This document shows positions 10,329 to 20,220 of a DNA stretch of 63,813 nt, piece by piece. The stretch comes from an uncultured Prochlorococcus sp. (GTDB taxonomy: Bacteria > Cyanobacteriota > Cyanobacteriia > PCC-6307 > Cyanobiaceae): positions 1 to 63,813 of the forward strand of contig CACAQQ010000002.1 of the NCBI GenBank assembly GCA_902534675.1, read 5' to 3'. Positions within the stretch are counted from its first letter, which is position 1. Every line of letters begins with the position of its first letter. A program made the position numbers and the translations under genes. The notes beneath the pieces are model-generated. The model saw nothing but the letters and a program-made list of their open reading frames with translations. It searched no databases and was not told where the DNA came from.

Positions 10329-11738
10329 TTAATTGTTTTTCCCATTTAAAAATGACCAGAAATTATGACAATCACCAGCTCCCATATTCAAAATTAAATC
10401 TCCTTCTTGAGTTAATTCGTAAAAATTATTTGTAATTTCATGATAATTATTTATGTAAATAACATTTTTATTTTTTTTATAAATCAAATCAGTGATAATT
10501 TTTGAAGTAATTTTATCTTCGTTATCTTCTCCTGCTCCATAAATACTGGTTACATAAATAACATCTGCTTTTGATAATTCTTCAGCGAATTCTTTAGTAA
10601 ATTGTTTTACTCGAGAGTATCTATGAGGTTGAAATATTGCGATTAATCGACTTTTGCGGTATTCATTATTATGTTTTTGCTTAATAAATAATCTTCCTAA
10701 TTTAATCGTCTCTTTTATTTCGTTTGGGTGATGTGCATAATCATCATATAAGCTTCTTTCTTCTATTTGGCCTCTGAATTCAAATCTTTTTTTTGGTAGT
10801 TTAAGATATTTTATATTTTTCTTAATTTTTATAAAATCCACACCTATCATTCTTGAGGCCGCAATTGCTGCGGTGATATTAGATAGATTATGTAATCCTG
10901 GAATTGGAATATTTAAACTACTAATAAGATGTCCATTTTCATAATATTTTCCTATAGTGTATGTCGAATTGATTTGAGACGGAATTATGGCATAAGCAAC
11001 GTCTTTGGCTGTAATGTTTGACCAATTACTCTTTGAATAGAAATTATTTCTTGACGTTTCACAATCAAAATTAAGTAATAATTTTTTAGAGTTTGTAGCG
11101 AAACTTTTAAAAGAAGATATTACTTCACTTAAATTTGAAAAGTGATCGCAATGATCAAAATCAATGTTATTAATTATTCCAATATCAGATTTATATTTAT
11201 TAATTGTCCCATCAGATTCATCAACTTCAGCTACTAAGTATTGTGTATTTTCTAAATGACAATTAGAGTTGTAGATAGGAATTATTCCTCCAGTTATTGA
11301 AGAAGAATTATGGGTACATAACTCAAGTAATGTAGAAAGAAATGTACTGGTTGATGTTTTTCCGTGACTTCCTGCTACTGCCAATGTAGTGTAAGTGCGC
11401 ATTAGCATTGAAAGTATTTCTGAACGATGTTTTATTGATAAATTTTTATCTCTGCAGTAAGAAAATTCTTCATTTTCTGGTTTGATCGCTGAGCTTACAA
11501 CAAAATTAATCAATTTGTTGGGAAATTTTGAAATCACAAATTCAATATTTTGTTGAACTTGAGAAGTAAAGATTACTGCACCTAATTGTTCTAATTTATT
11601 AGTTTCATTGTTTTTAACTAAATCAGATCCTGAAACTGAACAACCTTTTTTAAGTAAACCCATTGCTAATGCTGACATTCCAATACCTCCGATTCCAATA
11701 AAATGAAAATGACTTCTCAACAGTAATTCTTTATCCAA
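10329..11738 (-). CDS. murC: UDP-N-acetylmuramate--L-alanine ligase
   Basis: ATP-dependent ligase adding the first amino acid of the peptidoglycan stem peptide. The Rossmann motif GIGGIGMSALA is near residue 16, the ATP P-loop GSHGKTSTS near residue 118, and the C-terminal Mur ligase domain has YDDYAHHPNE and FQPHRYSR. 469 residues is the family size. The ATG at 11738 is divergent from gap2, leaving a 191-base shared upstream region. Confidence 0.97.
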   Translation of the reverse strand: MDKELLLRSHFHFIGIGGIGMSALAMGLLKKGCSVSGSDLVKNNETNKLEQLGAVIFTSQVQQNIEFVISKFPNKLINFVVSSAIKPENEEFSYCRDKNLSIKHRSEILSMLMRTYTTLAVAGSHGKTSTSTFLSTLLELCTHNSSSITGGIIPIYNSNCHLENTQYLVAEVDESDGTINKYKSDIGIINNIDFDHCDHFSNLSEVISSFKSFATNSKKLLLNFDCETSRNNFYSKSNWSNITAKDVAYAIIPSQINSTYTIGKYYENGHLISSLNIPIPGLHNLSNITAAIAASRMIGVDFIKIKKNIKYLKLPKKRFEFRGQIEERSLYDDYAHHPNEIKETIKLGRLFIKQKHNNEYRKSRLIAIFQPHRYSRVKQFTKEFAEELSKADVIYVTSIYGAGEDNEDKITSKIITDLIYKKNKNVIYINNYHEITNNFYELTQEGDLILNMGAGDCHNFWSFLNGKNN

Positions 11739-11929
11739 TTTTTATCGTTTACTTAAATCAAAATAACTTCTAGGTAAAATTTTGCTATTTTTTCTTAAAA
11801 AAAAAGTTTTTTTTCCTTGAATTAATACAAAACTAGACTTATTTGCTTAATAAATCAAAAAAACCTTACGTTATTGCACAAAATTCAGTATGATCAGCAA
11901 CTTAGGTTAATCATTAGAAATTATTAGTT
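11739..11929. promoter_or_regulatory. Divergent murC/gap2 promoter region
   Basis: Shared upstream region of two outward-facing genes. On the plus strand a good -10 hexamer TATGAT lies at 11889-11894, 36 bases before gap2, with no convincing -35, as is common in Prochlorococcus. The murC side is A/T runs without a box that can be picked with confidence. Confidence 0.5.
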
Positions 11930-12952
11930 ATGACTTTGCGTGTTGCAATTAACGGTTTTGGCAGAATTGGTCGAAACTTTATGCGTTGTTGGCTTAGTAG
12001 AGGGGCTTACACCAATATTGAAGTAGTTGGAATTAACGTTACCTCAGATCCAAAGACTAATGCTCATCTATTAAAGTACGATTCAGTTCTTGGTCAACTT
12101 GATGGTGTCGATATTCAATATACTGATGATACTTTTGTAATTAATAACAAGACAATTAAGTGTTTCTCTGATAGAAACCCACTTAATCTCCCCTGGAAAG
12201 AGTGGGGTGTAGATTTGGTGATTGAATCTACAGGAGTTTTTAATACTGACGTAGGTGCAAGTAAGCACTTAGAGGTAGGAGCAAAGAAAGTTATATTAAC
12301 TGCTCCTGGTAAAGGCGATGGAGTTGGTACTTATGTAGTTGGAGTTAATGCTGATACATATAAACACAAAGATTATGATATTTTGAGTAATGCTAGTTGT
12401 ACTACGAACTGTTTAGCTCCAGTTGTTAAAGTTTTAGACCAAACTTTTGGGATTAACAAAGGTTTGATGACTACAATTCACAGTTATACAGGGGATCAAA
12501 GAATTTTAGATAATAGTCATAGAGATTTACGAAGGGCTAGAGCCGCTGCTACAAACATAGTTCCTACTTCTACAGGTGCTGCAAAAGCAGTAGCACTGGT
12601 ATACCCAGAAATGAAAGGCAAATTAACAGGAATTGCAATGAGAGTTCCAACTCCTAATGTTTCAGCAGTTGATTTCGTTTTTGAATCTTCTAAATCTGTC
12701 ACAACCGAAGAAGTCAATAATGCTCTTAAAGAAGCATCTTTAGGCTCAATGAAAGGTATTATTAAGTATGGAGATGAACCTTTAGTGTCTAGCGACTATG
12801 CAGGTACCAATGAATCATCAATAGTAGATAGCGACCTCACTATGTGTATTGGCGATAATCTTGTTAAGGTCCTTGCTTGGTATGATAACGAATGGGGGTA
12901 TAGCCAAAGGGTTGTAGATTTAGCAGAGATTGTTGCTAAAAATTGGGAATAA
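11930..12952 (+). CDS. gap2: Glyceraldehyde-3-phosphate dehydrogenase, Calvin-cycle type
   Basis: Catalyses the NAD(P)-linked interconversion of 1,3-bisphosphoglycerate and glyceraldehyde-3-phosphate. The Rossmann motif [10 protein letters not shown] is at residues 8-17, and the active-site cysteine lies in [10 protein letters not shown] with its partner histidine further on. 340 residues. Cyanobacterial Gap2 serves the Calvin cycle; the 340-residue length and [16 protein letters not shown] motifs fit that form. The stop codon abuts the end of convergent thiL with no spacer. Confidence 0.95.
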   Translation: MTLRVAINGFGRIGRNFMRCWLSRGAYTNIEVVGINVTSDPKTNAHLLKYDSVLGQLDGVDIQYTDDTFVINNKTIKCFSDRNPLNLPWKEWGVDLVIESTGVFNTDVGASKHLEVGAKKVILTAPGKGDGVGTYVVGVNADTYKHKDYDILSNASCTTNCLAPVVKVLDQTFGINKGLMTTIHSYTGDQRILDNSHRDLRRARAAATNIVPTSTGAAKAVALVYPEMKGKLTGIAMRVPTPNVSAVDFVFESSKSVTTEEVNNALKEASLGSMKGIIKYGDEPLVSSDYAGTNESSIVDSDLTMCIGDNLVKVLAWYDNEWGYSQRVVDLAEIVAKNWE

Positions 12953-13939
12953 TTAAAAGTGCCTGAAAGGTTTGTTTTTTAATAATTGATTTTTATTTTT
13001 ATCTTTAAATTCTGTTGATGGTTCACCATCAATAAAATAACCAATCTGGTAAATATTTTTATCGAGCTTGGATAAATTATTTGCCCATTTTTTGGGTAAT
13101 GAGAAAATTAATTCGTAATCTTCACCTCCAAAAAAATAATATTCATCCCATTTATCTCCTTTAGGCCAATTTTTATCTTTGGGTATTTTTTCATAATTTA
13201 TTATCGCTTTACAATTGCTAGCTATTGCTAAATCTTGTATGGCTTGAAAAAGACCATCGCTACTATCAGTACATCCTATTCTCTTTATCTCTTTATTAGA
13301 TCTAGTTTTAAGAAGATTTTTTAGAAAATTTGGGTAAACTTGAGGGCGACAAAAATGTTTAATAGATTTACTGATCAATCTTTCATTAAGAGAAATATTA
13401 TTTTCAAAATTTATTTTGTTTTTTATCATAAATCCTAGTTTGCTAAGGCCGTGAATCCCTGTAGTTAGGATAATATCTCCTGGTTTGCATGCGTTTCTTC
13501 GTAATTCAAGTTCACCTTGAATCCCAAAGGCTGTTATTGAAATGATTTTTTCATTCCCCTTTGAGCAATCTCCTCCTAGAATTAGCCCGCCATATTCGTT
13601 TAACGCTTTATTAATTCCTTTGTATAATTCTTCAACCCAAATCCACTCAGTTCTAGCAGGTAGGATTAGACTTATAGTAATACCTATAGTTTTCTTGCTT
13701 CCACTGGATAACAAGTCAGAGATGTTACTAACAACTGCTTTCCACCCAAGGTCTTGAGGGCAAATAGTAATGTCATTGAAATGAACATTTTCTACCAAAG
13801 AATCAGTATTAACTAGTAAATTTTCATTTTTAGTTTTGATTAAAGCGCAATCATCTAAAATTTGATTTTTAGGCATAAATTTTCCTAGCCTATTTATTAA
13901 TTCTTTTTCCCCTAAATCTTCTAATGTTTCTTTATGCAT
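12953..13939 (-). CDS. thiL: Thiamine-monophosphate kinase
   Basis: Phosphorylates thiamine phosphate to the active cofactor thiamine diphosphate. AIRS/PurM-fold kinase with DDCAL near residue 30, the NTDSLVENVHF magnesium/substrate segment, GGDCSKG, TTGIHG and the C-terminal FGGEDYELIFSLP. 328 residues, normal length. Its start overlaps the end of the cyclophilin gene by 8 bases, so the two are co-transcribed. thiO, another thiamine gene, lies 24 kb away. Confidence 0.94.
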   Translation of the reverse strand: MHKETLEDLGEKELINRLGKFMPKNQILDDCALIKTKNENLLVNTDSLVENVHFNDITICPQDLGWKAVVSNISDLLSSGSKKTIGITISLILPARTEWIWVEELYKGINKALNEYGGLILGGDCSKGNEKIISITAFGIQGELELRRNACKPGDIILTTGIHGLSKLGFMIKNKINFENNISLNERLISKSIKHFCRPQVYPNFLKNLLKTRSNKEIKRIGCTDSSDGLFQAIQDLAIASNCKAIINYEKIPKDKNWPKGDKWDEYYFFGGEDYELIFSLPKKWANNLSKLDKNIYQIGYFIDGEPSTEFKDKNKNQLLKNKPFRHF

Positions 13940-15023
13940 TTAATTTGAGATTTTCAATACCGTCTAAAACATCAATTGAAATTATTGTGTCATCTTTAGT
14001 AAGCTCCTCTAATACCTCAAATCCATCTACAACATAACCAAAGGCAGCATTTCTCCCATCAATTAAATTTCGACCTGCTGGATTTAATTCTGCTTCATAT
14101 AAAAAGAAGAAAAATTGTGATGAGCCATCATCAACTGCGGTATTCGAATGGGACCATCCTAGAGTTCCAAGTGTTGCAAAAGGTAATGTTGGCGTCTCTG
14201 TGTAAAGACCTAAATCTTCAAAAGTTTGATTATAAAAAGTATCTTTTTCATCAGGAATTCTAATTTCTAGGGGAACATGACGTTCTTCGTTTGTTTCGGG
14301 ATCTACATAACCAATTGCTTCACCAATTGGATCACCTGTTTGCAATACAAAAAATTCTTCCGCTCTGTTAATAGGTAAATCTTTGTAGAAGTTTTTTGAA
14401 GATAAATCTATAAATGCTCCTGCAGTAAGTGGAGCGTTGAATCCATCCACAACAGCTATCATATCTCCTTTGGAGGTCTTTATATTGACTTTTGCTCTGC
14501 CCAGTAATCTTGGTAAATTATCAAATTCTTGGGGAATAGAGTATGGAAATTCATTAGGTAGAAAATATTCTTCTATTCCACCTATTTTATCTAAAGCATT
14601 TCTTCGGGTTGCTATAAATGAATATTTATCCTTTGATTTAGCGTAATCTTGAAGGCTATCAAAATTTTTTTTGAGCTCTAAAAATGTTTTTTCAGCAATT
14701 TTCTTTTTATCGTTTGGTAATTCTTGGATAATTCGACTTTGGTATTTTTTAAGTAAAGATTGACATTTTGTAACAGTTTTCGTAAGAGCGGGCCATCTTC
14801 CTCCTCTTACAAGATCACTAGTTTCTTCCAATTTGTGTTGAATCTCTTGTAACTCAACTTGCTTGATAGGGAGCGCGTTCCTGAGTATTGCGTTAGGGTC
14901 TTTTACTGCATTTCCAGTAGGTAAATCAGCTAGTACTTGAATCGGTTTAAAGAAAAAAACCTGTAAAATTATTATTAAAAGAGTTAAAAGAAGTTTGTTC
15001 TGATTTGATAAGAATTTTTGCAT
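13932..15023 (-). CDS. Lumenal cyclophilin-type peptidyl-prolyl isomerase (CYP38/TLP40-like)
   Basis: Exported cyclophilin. An N-terminal hydrophobic signal sequence (about residues 10-32) is followed by a helical-bundle region (residues 40-165) and a cyclophilin domain (about 175-360) with [10 protein letters not shown] and [11 protein letters not shown] segments. This order matches plant CYP38/TLP40, which acts in the thylakoid lumen during photosystem II assembly. Several catalytic positions of active cyclophilins look altered, so a chaperone role without isomerase activity is possible. It is divergent from efp by a short gap. Confidence 0.88.
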   Translation of the reverse strand: MQKFLSNQNKLLLTLLIIILQVFFFKPIQVLADLPTGNAVKDPNAILRNALPIKQVELQEIQHKLEETSDLVRGGRWPALTKTVTKCQSLLKKYQSRIIQELPNDKKKIAEKTFLELKKNFDSLQDYAKSKDKYSFIATRRNALDKIGGIEEYFLPNEFPYSIPQEFDNLPRLLGRAKVNIKTSKGDMIAVVDGFNAPLTAGAFIDLSSKNFYKDLPINRAEEFFVLQTGDPIGEAIGYVDPETNEERHVPLEIRIPDEKDTFYNQTFEDLGLYTETPTLPFATLGTLGWSHSNTAVDDGSSQFFFFLYEAELNPAGRNLIDGRNAAFGYVVDGFEVLEELTKDDTIISIDVLDGIENLKLNA

Positions 15024-15066
15024 AGCGCTCTTGCAGGTTTATGATCCTTGGGGATGTAATACAGGA

Positions 15067-15627
15067 ATGATTTCCAGTAACGATTTTCGCACAGGTACTA
15101 CCATCGAATTAGATGGACAAGTTTGGCGTGTTGTAGAATTTCTACATGTCAAGCCTGGTAAGGGTTCTGCTTTCGTGCGAACAAAATTAAAATCAGTTCA
15201 AAGCGGCAATGTGGTTGAAAAAACCTTTCGAGCCGGAGAATCAGTACAGCAGGCTATCCTTGAGAAGTCTAACCTGCAACATACTTATGTGGAGTCGGGA
15301 GATTATGTTTTTATGGATATGATAAGTTTTGAAGAGACAAGACTTTCCTCTGAACAAATAGGTAAAGGCTCAAAGTATTTGAAAGAAGGAATGGAGGTTA
15401 ATGTAATTTTCCATAATGGTAAGGTTTTAGAAGTGGAACTTCCAATATCTATTACTTTAAAAGTTACTGAGACTGATCCAGGAGTCAAAGGAGATACTGC
15501 TAGTGGGGGCACGAAACCAGCTATTCTAGAAACAGGTGCTCAAGTTATGGTCCCTTTATTTATTTCCGTGGGAGAAATGATTAAAGTTGATACTCGTAAT
15601 GATAGTTACCTTGGACGTGAAAATTAA
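15067..15627 (+). CDS. efp: Elongation factor P
   Basis: Binds between the P and E sites and relieves ribosomes stalled at polyproline. The start is set at ATG 15067, not the upstream GTG-like extension, because this gives [10 protein letters not shown] and the standard 186 residues, with an ACAGG ribosome-binding site just upstream. Three beta-barrel domains are evident; [11 protein letters not shown] marks the loop whose lysine is modified in other bacteria, and [17 protein letters not shown] is the family signature. The stop overlaps the accB start, the conserved efp-accB pair. Confidence 0.96.
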   Translation: MISSNDFRTGTTIELDGQVWRVVEFLHVKPGKGSAFVRTKLKSVQSGNVVEKTFRAGESVQQAILEKSNLQHTYVESGDYVFMDMISFEETRLSSEQIGKGSKYLKEGMEVNVIFHNGKVLEVELPISITLKVTETDPGVKGDTASGGTKPAILETGAQVMVPLFISVGEMIKVDTRNDSYLGREN

Positions 15628-16133
15628 TGGCTATGAAATTAGATCATGAAGACTTAAATCGCTTAATAGAGAAAATCTCTACAAGCGATATTCAGGAGTT
15701 CTCGTTAGAGGGGGAAGATTTTAAACTCGAAATAAAAAGAAATTTATTTGATCAGAACCAAGTTACTAATAATTTAGTTTCTAATAATTCATTTGATAGT
15801 CAAACAATTGCGAATAGAAAATCTATCAAAGATAATGTCTCAATTGCTAATGAGTCTGAGTCGCCTCAAATAGCCCCTCCTGGACGTTCAGATCTTACTG
15901 AAATTACTTCTCCTATGGTTGGAACCTTTTATAGAGCTTCAGCGCCTGGGGAGGATCCATTTGTAGAAGTAGGAAACAATATTAAGGTTGGTCAAACTAT
16001 TTGTATTTTAGAAGCTATGAAGTTAATGAACGAAATTGAATCTGAATTTAACGCTGAAATAGTGGAGATTCTCGTTGAAAATGGAACGCCAGTTGAATTC
16101 GGTCAAGTTTTAATGCGTGTTAAGCAGTCTTGA
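15627..16133 (+). CDS. accB: Biotin carboxyl carrier protein of acetyl-CoA carboxylase
   Basis: Carries biotin between the carboxylase (AccC) and transferase subunits in malonyl-CoA formation. The C-terminal biotinyl domain (about residues 90-168) has the thumb and the biotinylated lysine in EAMKLMNEI. The N-terminus is an amphipathic segment and a Ser/Asn/Pro-rich linker. It is coupled to efp by a one-base overlap and its 3' end overlaps convergent pdxA by 24 bases. The partner accC is at 59086. Confidence 0.96.
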   Translation: MAMKLDHEDLNRLIEKISTSDIQEFSLEGEDFKLEIKRNLFDQNQVTNNLVSNNSFDSQTIANRKSIKDNVSIANESESPQIAPPGRSDLTEITSPMVGTFYRASAPGEDPFVEVGNNIKVGQTICILEAMKLMNEIESEFNAEIVEILVENGTPVEFGQVLMRVKQS

Positions 16134-17144
16134 ATTGTTAGTCATTTCTATGGCAGCTTTTATAGCTTCAATCATGCTTTGAGATTGAGCTATTCCTTTG
16201 CCAGCAATATCAAATCCCGTTCCATGATCTGGAGATGTTCTTATAAAAGGTAAACCAATTGTGGTATTAACTGAGTAATTAAGAGCTATAACTTTCATCG
16301 GTATTAAACCTTGATCATGATACATAGCAAGAATGCCATCATGTTTTTCTGCATCTTTTTCTCTCCAAGCTTTTGCCGAAGAATTCCAGCAACTATCTGG
16401 TGATAAAGGGCCTAATAATTTAATATCTTTATTTTTTTCATTCCAAGTAATTAATGCATCATTGAGCCAATCTTTTTCTTCATTACCTAAAATCCCCTCT
16501 TCGCCTGCATGAGGGTTTAATCCGGCAACTTTTAAAGTAGGTGTATCAATATAGGTTCTACAAAACTCTTTAAAAAGATCTAATTTTGAATGGATTAATT
16601 CTTTAGTTAATATCTTGGGAACTTCACAAAGGGCTATATGGGTTGTAGTTAGTAAAGTATTAAATCTCCAGCCTGTAATTGGCGATTTTGCTGTGAATAA
16701 CATTCCAACATTTTTTACTCCACACAATTTTGCTAACACTTCAGTTTGACCAGCAAAATCATGACCAGCCTGTGACCATGATTTCTTGCAAATTGGTCCA
16801 GTTACAAGTGCTGAATCTGGATATTGCTTTACAATTTCAATTGCTTTTGTTAAATAATGGAAACTTGAATTGCCATAACTTGATTTATAACCACTTTCGG
16901 TTGAATTAAATTCAAGATCATAAATCGTTAAATTTTTAGGATTCGCGAGTTTTTTTAATCCTAGAGATCTAAGATGATTATAAGTATTTTGTAGATTTTT
17001 TTTTGAACCAACTACTATAAATTCAATATTTTTTGGTATCTCATCAGAACAAAGAGCTTTTAAGATTATTTCAGGTCCAATACCAGACTCATCTCCAACG
17101 CTTAAAACCAGTTTAAATTTATTGTTTGTATTCTGAGAATTCAT
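16110..17144 (-). CDS. pdxA: 4-hydroxythreonine-4-phosphate dehydrogenase
   Basis: Oxidises 4-phosphohydroxy-L-threonine in the DXP-dependent pyridoxal-phosphate pathway. N-terminal GDESGIGPE, central GPICKKSW and the metal-binding HDFAGQTE, GLNPHAGE, MYHDQGL and the C-terminal SPDHGTGFDIAGK motifs are all present. 344 residues. It lies 21 bases downstream of the epimerase gene on the same strand. Confidence 0.95.
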   Translation of the reverse strand: MNSQNTNNKFKLVLSVGDESGIGPEIILKALCSDEIPKNIEFIVVGSKKNLQNTYNHLRSLGLKKLANPKNLTIYDLEFNSTESGYKSSYGNSSFHYLTKAIEIVKQYPDSALVTGPICKKSWSQAGHDFAGQTEVLAKLCGVKNVGMLFTAKSPITGWRFNTLLTTTHIALCEVPKILTKELIHSKLDLFKEFCRTYIDTPTLKVAGLNPHAGEEGILGNEEKDWLNDALITWNEKNKDIKLLGPLSPDSCWNSSAKAWREKDAEKHDGILAMYHDQGLIPMKVIALNYSVNTTIGLPFIRTSPDHGTGFDIAGKGIAQSQSMIEAIKAAIEMTNNSRLLNTH

Positions 17145-17165
17145 AAAAACTTTCTAAATTTATTT

Positions 17166-18044
17166 TTAAATATTTAAATAGCAATTTTTTAAGCCTACTT
17201 TATAGTTTTTATAAATTAGTTTATATCCAAGTGTTTCGCATAAAAGTTTATTAGAAACTCTTCTATTTTCCATCCAAAAAGATTGTGCTATAGGGGATAA
17301 TTCCTCTTTTGCATCCTCAAATAATATTGGCTTTGGCATTTTTAAACCAAGTAAATTGTAGCAATATTGAATAACTTCTATTTGAGAACAAGGTTCATCA
17401 TCTGAAATATTAATTATCTTGTGAAACTTCAATGAATTTTTATTTTGCAACAAATAGATAATTGCAGATGTAATATCAGCAACATGAATTCTTGAAAATA
17501 CCTGATTTTTTTTTGAGATAACACGAAGTTTCTCATTTCTGATTGCTTCAAAAGTAGATCTTCCAGGTCCATAAATTCCGGGTAATCTAAAAATTTGAAC
17601 TGGCAAACCAGATTCAATCCATTCTTTTTCACAATTTAATCTCTTATGACTCCTTTTTTGAAAAGGGTTAGGTGGATCAATTTCAGAAACCCAATCACCT
17701 CGGGTATCACCATATACTCCTGTGGTAGATAAATATCCAACCCATTCAATGGACAAACTTTTTAGTTTACTTTTAAGAATTCGTAATACTGGATCATTTC
17801 CATTTTTATCTGGAGGTATGCAACTAAGAATATGTGTGACTCCATCAAAAATTTTTTTATTCGGAATCATAAAATTTTCACTGTTAAAAACGAAACTATT
17901 CGGATCATTGTTTTCAGATCGTGTACTTGTTAAAGCAGAACAACCTAATTGCCTCACAGTTTTTGCAAAGAAACTACCACTAAAACCACATCCAAAGATT
18001 AAAAATTTATTTTTATTATTTAGTGAACTTGCGGAATTATTCAT
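17166..18044 (-). CDS. NAD(P)-binding epimerase/YeeZ-like protein
   Basis: Short-chain-dehydrogenase-fold protein. The N-terminal FGCGFSGSFFAK dinucleotide motif, YLSTTGVYG, the RLPGIYGPGRS segment and INISDDEPC match the NAD-dependent epimerase family of YeeZ/YlbE type. The catalytic YxxxK is not obvious: the tyrosine is seen in TTGVYGD but no lysine four residues on, so enzymatic activity is uncertain. Substrate unknown. 292 residues; start ATG at 18044. Upstream of pdxA. Confidence 0.78.
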   Translation of the reverse strand: MNNSASSLNNKNKFLIFGCGFSGSFFAKTVRQLGCSALTSTRSENNDPNSFVFNSENFMIPNKKIFDGVTHILSCIPPDKNGNDPVLRILKSKLKSLSIEWVGYLSTTGVYGDTRGDWVSEIDPPNPFQKRSHKRLNCEKEWIESGLPVQIFRLPGIYGPGRSTFEAIRNEKLRVISKKNQVFSRIHVADITSAIIYLLQNKNSLKFHKIINISDDEPCSQIEVIQYCYNLLGLKMPKPILFEDAKEELSPIAQSFWMENRRVSNKLLCETLGYKLIYKNYKVGLKNCYLNI

Positions 18045-18080
18045 ATGGCGATAAAGTAGTACATATGTATTAATTAATTA

Positions 18081-18308
18081 ATGAAGACAGCAGTTAAACC
18101 TGAATTAAAATCAAATACTTTCTGCATTAGCAAAAGTTATACCCCTTTAATAGAAAAAGAAAGGGGTTTTGTTAATTTTAAATTCTATCAAAAATTATTT
18201 GTTGTTCTTATTTCATTTTCTATAAATTTAATATTCCCAGAATCGCCAAGAGAGTTGGGAAATATATGTGAAAGCTATAACTCTAGAATAATATGTAATG
18301 TTTGGTAG
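18081..18308 (+). CDS. Small conserved-looking hypothetical protein, one membrane span
   Basis: 75 residues, function unknown. A polar N-terminus (1-38), a hydrophobic segment (about 39-54, LFVVLISFSINLIF) and a short C-terminus with two cysteines (ICESYNSRIICNVW). This could be a signal/anchor sequence with a disulfide-forming tail. A strong terminator-like hairpin lies inside the reading frame (18141-18167), which is odd for a translated gene. The stop is at the 3' end of the convergent HNH gene. Confidence 0.55.
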   Translation: MKTAVKPELKSNTFCISKSYTPLIEKERGFVNFKFYQKLFVVLISFSINLIFPESPRELGNICESYNSRIICNVW

Positions 18309-18710
18309 TTAAGCTGCTTTATATCCTGATTTATCTTCATTGTAATTTTTATTATTCACTTTAAAATCAGGATTTGCCCATTGCAGTAATCTTATAGCTA
18401 ATCTTAAATCTCCTTCTAACCAAGCTCTAATAGCCATTGCTCTTCGAGGATCATAAAATTTTTGTCTTCTATACCAATAGAAAGCATTTTCATCTGATTT
18501 ATCCCCATTACAGGAAAGGCATGCAGGTACACAGTTTTCTGTTGTACTTAAGCCCCCTTGACTACGTGGTAATACATGGTCAATTGATTCTGATGGTTTT
18601 CCGCAATATATACAACTTTTTCCTGTGAATCTATGAATAGATTTTCGCCATTGTCTTAATCTGAACTTAGGACATAAATCCTCTAAAAAGACCGCATCAT
18701 TGATATGCAT
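18309..18710 (-). CDS. HNH endonuclease domain protein
   Basis: 133 residues dominated by an HNH nuclease domain: CIYCG, IDHVLPRSQGG (catalytic H region), NCVPACLSCNGDKSD (second zinc pair). The C-terminal YYRRQKFYDPRRA-type segment is common to a widespread cyanobacterial housekeeping HNH family. There is no intein, phage or restriction partner next to it. The biological substrate is unknown. Start ATG at 18710. Confidence 0.88.
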   Translation of the reverse strand: MHINDAVFLEDLCPKFRLRQWRKSIHRFTGKSCIYCGKPSESIDHVLPRSQGGLSTTENCVPACLSCNGDKSDENAFYWYRRQKFYDPRRAMAIRAWLEGDLRLAIRLLQWANPDFKVNNKNYNEDKSGYKAA

Positions 18711-18869
18711 TCAGACTATTTAATTAAGTAAATAATGGCTTGAAAATATCAAAAGTCAATATTGATTTATTACTTTTTAGCTGAAATTTGTCTGTAAAAA
18801 AAAATTTAGTGTTGATAGATACAAAATAGAATTAAATATATGTAAAATTCAATATCTAAAATTTTTTGA

Positions 18870-19319
18870 TTAATAACTATATCTTTCTATTGTCTCATCT
18901 GAAAAATCTTCATTAACTTCTTCTAGTTCTTTTTCTAATCTTCTCTTATTTTGTTCTTTTTCTTGAGCTTCTTTTATTTTTTCTTCTTCTTCTTTTTGTA
19001 AATCCCTCATTAGTTTTCTATTAGGATGAAGTTTATTTAGATATTCAATGCAATAACTGAAGGATTCTTTATTTCTTATAACTGCTTCAGTAATTTGTGC
19101 TGCAGCTTTTTTAGGTGAGATTTTAAAAATTCCTCCTTTTTGCTTTTTAATATATGTATATGCTGCTTCCCAACTACTTTCATGATCATTACCTCCATCT
19201 CTCATAGTGCAGTAAATTTCTGCACCAAAGGACCCGGCGTTAACTCTGGACGTTTGAAATGATACAGAAGATATTATCCCAAAGGTAAGAAAAATTAGTT
19301 TTTTTTTAAATCTTTGCAT
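18870..19319 (-). CDS. Secreted hypothetical protein with charged C-terminal helix
   Basis: 149 residues, no family recognised. An N-terminal signal peptide (about 1-28, hydrophobic stretch ending near VNAG) is followed by a globular part with three cysteines (CTMRDGGNDHESSWEAAY and YCIEYLN). The C-terminal helix is Glu/Lys/Arg-rich (about 105-140) and likely a coiled coil. The location is probably periplasm or lumen. Stand-alone gene with 159 bases of unremarkable A/T-rich DNA before it toward the HNH gene. Confidence 0.75.
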   Translation of the reverse strand: MQRFKKKLIFLTFGIISSVSFQTSRVNAGSFGAEIYCTMRDGGNDHESSWEAAYTYIKKQKGGIFKISPKKAAAQITEAVIRNKESFSYCIEYLNKLHPNRKLMRDLQKEEEEKIKEAQEKEQNKRRLEKELEEVNEDFSDETIERYSY

Positions 19320-19375
19320 TTAACTTTTGCCTGCCATTTAAAAATATCTTTTATTCAAAATATGTCTATAGATAA

Positions 19376-19888
19376 TTAAGATTTTATTACTCCAAATAAG
19401 TTCAAGCATTTCACAATTAAAGGAAGAATTAGAAGCACGGTAATAAGCCTTACCGCATGTAAAGTTGCCACAGCAGCTCCTACGCCATATTCAGAGCCTA
19501 CAAGACTCATACCACTAATACCTCCTGGTGCAGCACCCAGAATTGTCGTTATTACATCTATTTTAAGTAATCTGCTTGTCCACAATCCAATTGCTAAACC
19601 AGTAATAACTAAAGTAAAAGTTATTAAAATAGCGGGTCTCCATAAACTTTGTAGATCAACTAATGAGTCTTTAGTTAACGACGTACCAATGACCGTTCCA
19701 ATTCCAATTTCTAATATTGTTCTTGTTCCAGTTGGCCACTGTGCTACATCGACTTTACCACTGATGCTAAGTATACTCGCTCCTATTAAAGCCCCCGCGA
19801 GAGGAGCTGCAGGGATTCCTGTTTTTAGAGCCATAGCTCCAAAAATGCTACCTGCAATTAGATAATAGATAAGATTTATGTTTGCCAT
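19376..19888 (-). CDS. AbrB-type membrane protein (half-length)
   Basis: 170 residues with about five hydrophobic spans. Glycine-rich motifs (GAAPGGISGMSLVGSEYG and HAVRLITVLLILP) are the hallmark of the AbrB/ammonia-monooxygenase-regulator membrane family (PF05145 type). The family often has two such repeats; here only one is present, so the protein probably dimerises. The transported substrate is unknown. Not related to the AbrB transcription factors. Start ATG at 19888. Confidence 0.8.
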   Translation of the reverse strand: MANINLIYYLIAGSIFGAMALKTGIPAAPLAGALIGASILSISGKVDVAQWPTGTRTILEIGIGTVIGTSLTKDSLVDLQSLWRPAILITFTLVITGLAIGLWTSRLLKIDVITTILGAAPGGISGMSLVGSEYGVGAAVATLHAVRLITVLLILPLIVKCLNLFGVIKS

Positions 19889-20012
19889 AAATTAGAACTA
19901 TATTTTGGTCATGATATTAGAAAATATTTTTTTTGCTTGGGTTTATAGTCAAAATATATTTTTAGTTTCCTCCCGTAATGCCCCCTTTTGTTGGCATAAT
20001 AATATGTAAAGC

Positions 20013-20219
20013 ATGAATTTTATGTCTTCACAAATTTTATTCAAATCTAAGGGAAGTCGCATTAAGAAAAAGTTATCTTTTGTTGAGTGTGGCCACCAGC
20101 TTGAAAAATTAGAGTTTGCTCTTGCAATAGCTCAAACCAAGGGAGATGAAAAAAAATCAATAATCCTTAGAAAAAAGATTGTTGAATTAGGTGGAAATGT
20201 TGAAGAACCAGGCACTTAA
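20013..20219 (+). CDS. Small cyanobacterial hypothetical protein
   Basis: 68 residues, basic N-terminus and a helical centre (LEKLEFALAIAQTKGDEKKSIILRKKIVELGG) that resembles a short helical hairpin. No membrane span or signal peptide. ATG at 20013 or the second ATG at 20022 may start it. Its stop abuts the 3' end of the convergent aminotransferase gene. Function unknown. Confidence 0.65.
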   Translation: MNFMSSQILFKSKGSRIKKKLSFVECGHQLEKLEFALAIAQTKGDEKKSIILRKKIVELGGNVEEPGT

Positions 20220-20220
20220 C

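Noticed and set aside
15031-15066. Upstream extension of efp ([12 protein letters not shown])
   Set aside because: Family begins at [10 protein letters not shown]; the extension is not EF-P sequence and a ribosome-binding site precedes 15067.
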